This document shows positions 61,045 to 64,000 of a DNA stretch of 64,000 bases, piece by piece (the stretch's first letter is position 1; each line of letters starts with the position of its first letter). This stretch comes from Yinghuangia soli (GTDB lineage: Bacteria > Actinomycetota > Actinomycetes > Streptomycetales > Streptomycetaceae). A program made the translations under genes and the position numbers. Under the pieces are notes generated by a model. The model saw only the letters and a program-made list of their open reading frames with translations. It did not search any database and was not told the origin of the DNA. The stretch lies in the NCBI RefSeq assembly GCF_021502675.1, contig NZ_JAKFHA010000016.1:32922-96921 (forward strand), written 5' to 3'.

Positions 61045-63813
61045 GTGGCTTCCACTGACGCACCCCAGGCTTCCGCACGTACCGGCTCGCGGCCGCGGCT
61101 TCTGCTGCTCGACGGGCACTCCTTGGCGTACCGCGCGTTCTACGCGCTCAAGGAGGCCTCGATGTCGACGGCGACCGGCCAGCCGACGCAGGCGGTGTAC
61201 GGCTTCACCTCGATGCTCGCGAACGTGCTGCGCGACGAGGCGCCCACCCACCTCGGGGTGGCCTTCGACGTGTCGCGCAAGTCGTTCCGCACCGACCGCT
61301 TCCCGGACTACAAGGCGAACCGCTCCGCGACGCCCGACGAGTTCAAGGGCCAGGTCGAGCTGATCGTCGAGGTCCTCGAATCGATGGGCATCACCACGAT
61401 GCGCGTCGAGGGCTACGAGGCGGACGACGTGATCGCCACGGTCTCCACCAAGGCCGCCGAGGAGGGCTACGAAGTCCTCATCCTGACCGGCGACCGCGAC
61501 TCGCTCCAGCTGGTCACCCCGGACATCACGGTGCTCTACCCGATGATGGGGGTCAGCAAGCTGCACCGCTTCACCCCCGACGCGGTCGAGGAGAAGTACC
61601 AGCTGACTCCGCAGCAGTACCCGGACTTCGCGGCGCTGCGCGGCGACCCCTCCGACAACCTGCCCGGCATCCCGGGCGTCGGCGAGAAGACCGCGGCCAA
61701 GTGGATCCGCGAGTTCGGCTCCTTCCAGGAGCTCGTCGAGCGCGCCGACGAGGTCAAGGGCAAGGCCGGCCAGAACCTGCGCGACCACCTCGACGCGGTC
61801 CGCCTCAACCGCGAACTGACCGAGCTGGTCCGCGACGTGCAGCTCGACGTCGTGCCGGCCGACCTGGAGCGCAAGCCGTACGACCGACCCGCGGTGGAAC
61901 AGGTCCTGGACGCCCTGGAGTTCCGCAACAGCGGCTTCCGCGACCGGCTCTGGGCGGTGGACCCCGGCGCCGCCGCAGCCACCGACGAGCAGGACGGCCC
62001 CGCCGACCCCGGCTTCACGCTGGAGACCACGGTGCTCGGCACCGGCGAACTGGCCGCCTGGCTGGCCGACCACGCCGCGGGCAGCGGGCGCACCGGCCTG
62101 GCCGTCGACGGCACCTGGGGCCGCGGCACCGGGACGGTCGCCGGGCTCGCCTTCGCGGCCGCCGACGGCACCGCCGCCTACGTGGACGCCACCGCACTCG
62201 ACGAGGCCGACGACGCGGCCCTGGCGGCCTGGCTGGCCGACCCGGAGCGGCCGAAGGCGGTGCACGACTGCAAGGGCCCGATGCTCGCCCTCAAGGCGCA
62301 CGGCTGGGACCTCGCCGGGGTCACCTCGGACACCGCGCTGGGCGCGTACCTGGTGCTGCCCGGGCAGCGCTCGTTCGCCCTGGAGACCCTCACGCACCGC
62401 TTCCTGGGCCGCGAGCTCAAGCTCGACGACGCCGCGGACAGCGGCCAGTTGGCACTGGACGTGTCCGGTGACGACGACGCCGAGGCGGCCAAGGGCGAGG
62501 CCCTGATGCTCGCCGCCCGCGCGGTCGTCGACCTGGCCGCCGAGCTCGACAAGGAACTGGAGAGCCGCGGCGCGCTCAAGCTGCTCCAGGACATGGAACT
62601 GCCGCTCACCACCGTCCTCGCCCGCATGGAGCGCGACGGCATCGCCGCGGACCGGGCCTACCTCGACACGCTGGAAGCGCAGTTCGGCGCCGCGGTGAAG
62701 CAGGCCACCGAGCTGGCCCACCAGGCGATCGGGCACGAGTTCAACCTCGGATCGCCCAAGCAGCTGCAGGAGATCCTCTTCGGCGAGCTGAACCTCCCCA
62801 AGACGAAGAAGATCAAGACCGGCTACACCACCGACGCCGACGCGCTCACCTGGCTCGCCACGCAGCCCGGCATCGCGGCACCCGCCCAGGACCTGCTCAC
62901 CGCGCTGCTCCGGCACCGCGACCAGACCCGGCTGCGGACGACGGTCGAGGGCCTGGTCAAGACCATCACGGACGACGGCCGCATCCACACCACGTTCAAC
63001 CAGACGGTGGCCGCCACCGGGCGCCTCTCGTCGACCGACCCCAACCTGCAGAACATCCCGATCCGCACCGAGGAAGGCCGCCTGATCCGGCGCTCGTTCG
63101 TGGTCGGCGAGGGATACGAGGGGCTGCTCACCGCCGACTACAGCCAGATCGAGCTGCGCATCATGGCGCACCTGTCCGGCGACGAGGCGCTCATCGAGGC
63201 GTTCGAGTCCGGCGAGGACCTGCACAACACGGTCGCGTCCGCGGTGTTCGGGGTGCCGACCAGCCAGGTCGATGCGGAGATGCGCCGCAAGATCAAGGCC
63301 ATGTCGTACGGACTCGCCTACGGGCTCTCGGCGTTCGGCCTGTCGCAGCAGCTGGACATCACGCCCGAGGAAGCCCGCAAGCTGATGTCCACCTACTTCG
63401 AGCGCTTCGGCGGCGTGCGGGACTACCTGCGCGCGGTGGTCGACGAGGCGCGGCAGACCGGCTACACGGAGACCGTCTTCGGCCGCCGCCGGTACCTGCC
63501 GGACCTCACCAGCGACAACCGCCAGCGGCGCGAGATGGCCGAGCGCATGGCCCTCAACGCGCCCATCCAGGGTTCGGCGGCGGACATCGTCAAGGTGGCC
63601 ATGCTGGGCGTCGACAAGGCGTTGCGGGACGGCGGCTTCGCGTCCCGGATACTGCTCCAGGTGCACGACGAACTCGTGCTCGAGGTCGCGCCCGGCGAGC
63701 GCTCCCGCCTGGAGGAGATGGTCCGCCGCGAGATGGGCGGCGCGTACCCGCTGCGTGCCCCGCTCGATGTGTCGGTCGGCTTCGGCGCGACGTGGGAGGA
63801 CGCCGGGCACTGA
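61045..63813 (+). CDS. polA: DNA polymerase I
   Basis: A 922-residue repair and Okazaki-fragment polymerase. The 5'-3' exonuclease domain (about 12-300) has LLLDGHSLAYRAFYALKE and LTGDRDSLQLV. The central 3'-5' domain (about 320-510) starts LAVDGTWGRG and lacks the DxE metal-binding pair of E. coli Pol I, so proofreading is probably absent, as in many Gram-positive and actinobacterial enzymes. The polymerase domain carries motif A DYSQIELRIMAHLSGD, motif B RRKIKAMSYGLAYG, and motif C VHDELVLEV. GTG start, predicted leaderless. Confidence 0.96.
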   Translation: MASTDAPQASARTGSRPRLLLLDGHSLAYRAFYALKEASMSTATGQPTQAVYGFTSMLANVLRDEAPTHLGVAFDVSRKSFRTDRFPDYKANRSATPDEFKGQVELIVEVLESMGITTMRVEGYEADDVIATVSTKAAEEGYEVLILTGDRDSLQLVTPDITVLYPMMGVSKLHRFTPDAVEEKYQLTPQQYPDFAALRGDPSDNLPGIPGVGEKTAAKWIREFGSFQELVERADEVKGKAGQNLRDHLDAVRLNRELTELVRDVQLDVVPADLERKPYDRPAVEQVLDALEFRNSGFRDRLWAVDPGAAAATDEQDGPADPGFTLETTVLGTGELAAWLADHAAGSGRTGLAVDGTWGRGTGTVAGLAFAAADGTAAYVDATALDEADDAALAAWLADPERPKAVHDCKGPMLALKAHGWDLAGVTSDTALGAYLVLPGQRSFALETLTHRFLGRELKLDDAADSGQLALDVSGDDDAEAAKGEALMLAARAVVDLAAELDKELESRGALKLLQDMELPLTTVLARMERDGIAADRAYLDTLEAQFGAAVKQATELAHQAIGHEFNLGSPKQLQEILFGELNLPKTKKIKTGYTTDADALTWLATQPGIAAPAQDLLTALLRHRDQTRLRTTVEGLVKTITDDGRIHTTFNQTVAATGRLSSTDPNLQNIPIRTEEGRLIRRSFVVGEGYEGLLTADYSQIELRIMAHLSGDEALIEAFESGEDLHNTVASAVFGVPTSQVDAEMRRKIKAMSYGLAYGLSAFGLSQQLDITPEEARKLMSTYFERFGGVRDYLRAVVDEARQTGYTETVFGRRRYLPDLTSDNRQRREMAERMALNAPIQGSAADIVKVAMLGVDKALRDGGFASRILLQVHDELVLEVAPGERSRLEEMVRREMGGAYPLRAPLDVSVGFGATWEDAGH

Positions 63814-63898
63814 GGTGCTTGCCGCTCCCTCGCGCCGCCGCTGTGCCGGGGCGAGGAGGAGCGGCGACGGAGTCTGAAGTCTGCAGTCCGGAGTCTGC

Positions 63899-63934
63899 GC
63901 GGGGTGGGTGCCGGAGGTCCGGTGCCCACCCCGC
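63899..63934 (+). terminator. Hairpin after polA
   Basis: A 16-base stem (63899-63914 with 63919-63934, two G-T wobbles) and loop AGGT, 85 bases after the polA stop. The remaining 187 bases to the window end hold no gene. Confidence 0.6.
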
Positions 63935-64000
63935 CGGCGTTGCGGTGGTGACACGTGTCGACCGGCACGGTGTCGGTATACCCGCTTTCACAAAAAGGGT

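Overview
The window is chromosomal DNA from a high-GC actinobacterium, almost certainly a member of the Streptomycetales. The evidence is the very high G+C with strong third-position bias, many GTG starts, ATGA/GTGA overlaps, bifunctional PriA in place of separate HisA and TrpF, TrpM, and the gene order hisD-hisC-hisB-...-hisH-priA-ridA-hisF ... hisI-trpE ... trpC-trpM-trpB-trpA ... lgt ... gltB-gltD, pyk, pdtaR, liv genes, polA. From memory this matches the S. coelicolor hisD-polA segment. The exact genus cannot be fixed from the sequence alone.

Layout. 0-5 kb: the end of a membrane-protein gene, an ABC exporter (ATPase plus permease), a proline-rich membrane protein, and a LON-substrate-domain/YbaK pair. 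5.3-14 kb: a pocket of accessory-type genes. It holds a large membrane protein, an NmrA-like oxidoreductase behind a MerR-type promoter, a DUF2975/YozG-like pair behind a 16-bp perfect inverted repeat, an orphan SUKH protein, a beta-helix membrane protein, a HigB/HigA-like toxin-antitoxin pair and a beta-propeller-like protein with a 30-bp repeat. 14.2-20.7 kb: a tightly overlapping his operon that also carries two uncharacterised genes and a RidA deaminase, closed by a hairpin. 20.7-33.3 kb: YbjQ-like and TPR proteins, UppP, an ArsR regulator with an MFS exporter, a TIGR03085 protein, a secreted/anchored esterase, a heterodimeric ABC exporter and two tandem septum-formation-family proteins.

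33.3-41.2 kb: hisI and trpE, a run of four small membrane proteins, then trpC-trpM-trpB-trpA and a strong terminator. 41.3-45 kb: a MauE-like protein, a DsbA-like thioredoxin-fold protein, lgt and a VIT1/CCC1-type transporter. 45.3-53 kb: glutamate synthase gltB-gltD, with a candidate GlnR box at its promoter, and pyruvate kinase. 53.2-59.8 kb: tRNA-Leu(CAA), the ANTAR regulator PdtaR, and a complete branched-chain amino acid ABC transporter (livJ-H-M-G-F). 59.8-63.8 kb: an anchored extracytoplasmic protein, a PaaI-type thioesterase and DNA polymerase I.

Metabolically the window ties nitrogen assimilation (gltBD), histidine and tryptophan synthesis and amino-acid uptake together. PriA serves both the His and Trp pathways. 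hisG, hisE, trpD, trpG and a separate trpF are not in this window. A recurring architecture is the leaderless or near-leaderless start: hisD, pyk, polA and probably hisI have a -10-like hexamer 6-7 bases before the start codon and little or no Shine-Dalgarno. I found no CRISPR array, prophage, insertion sequence or riboswitch. The best candidates for new biology are the two unknown genes inside the his operon, the membrane-protein run between trpE and trpC, the DUF2975/HTH unit with its operator-like palindrome, and TrpM.
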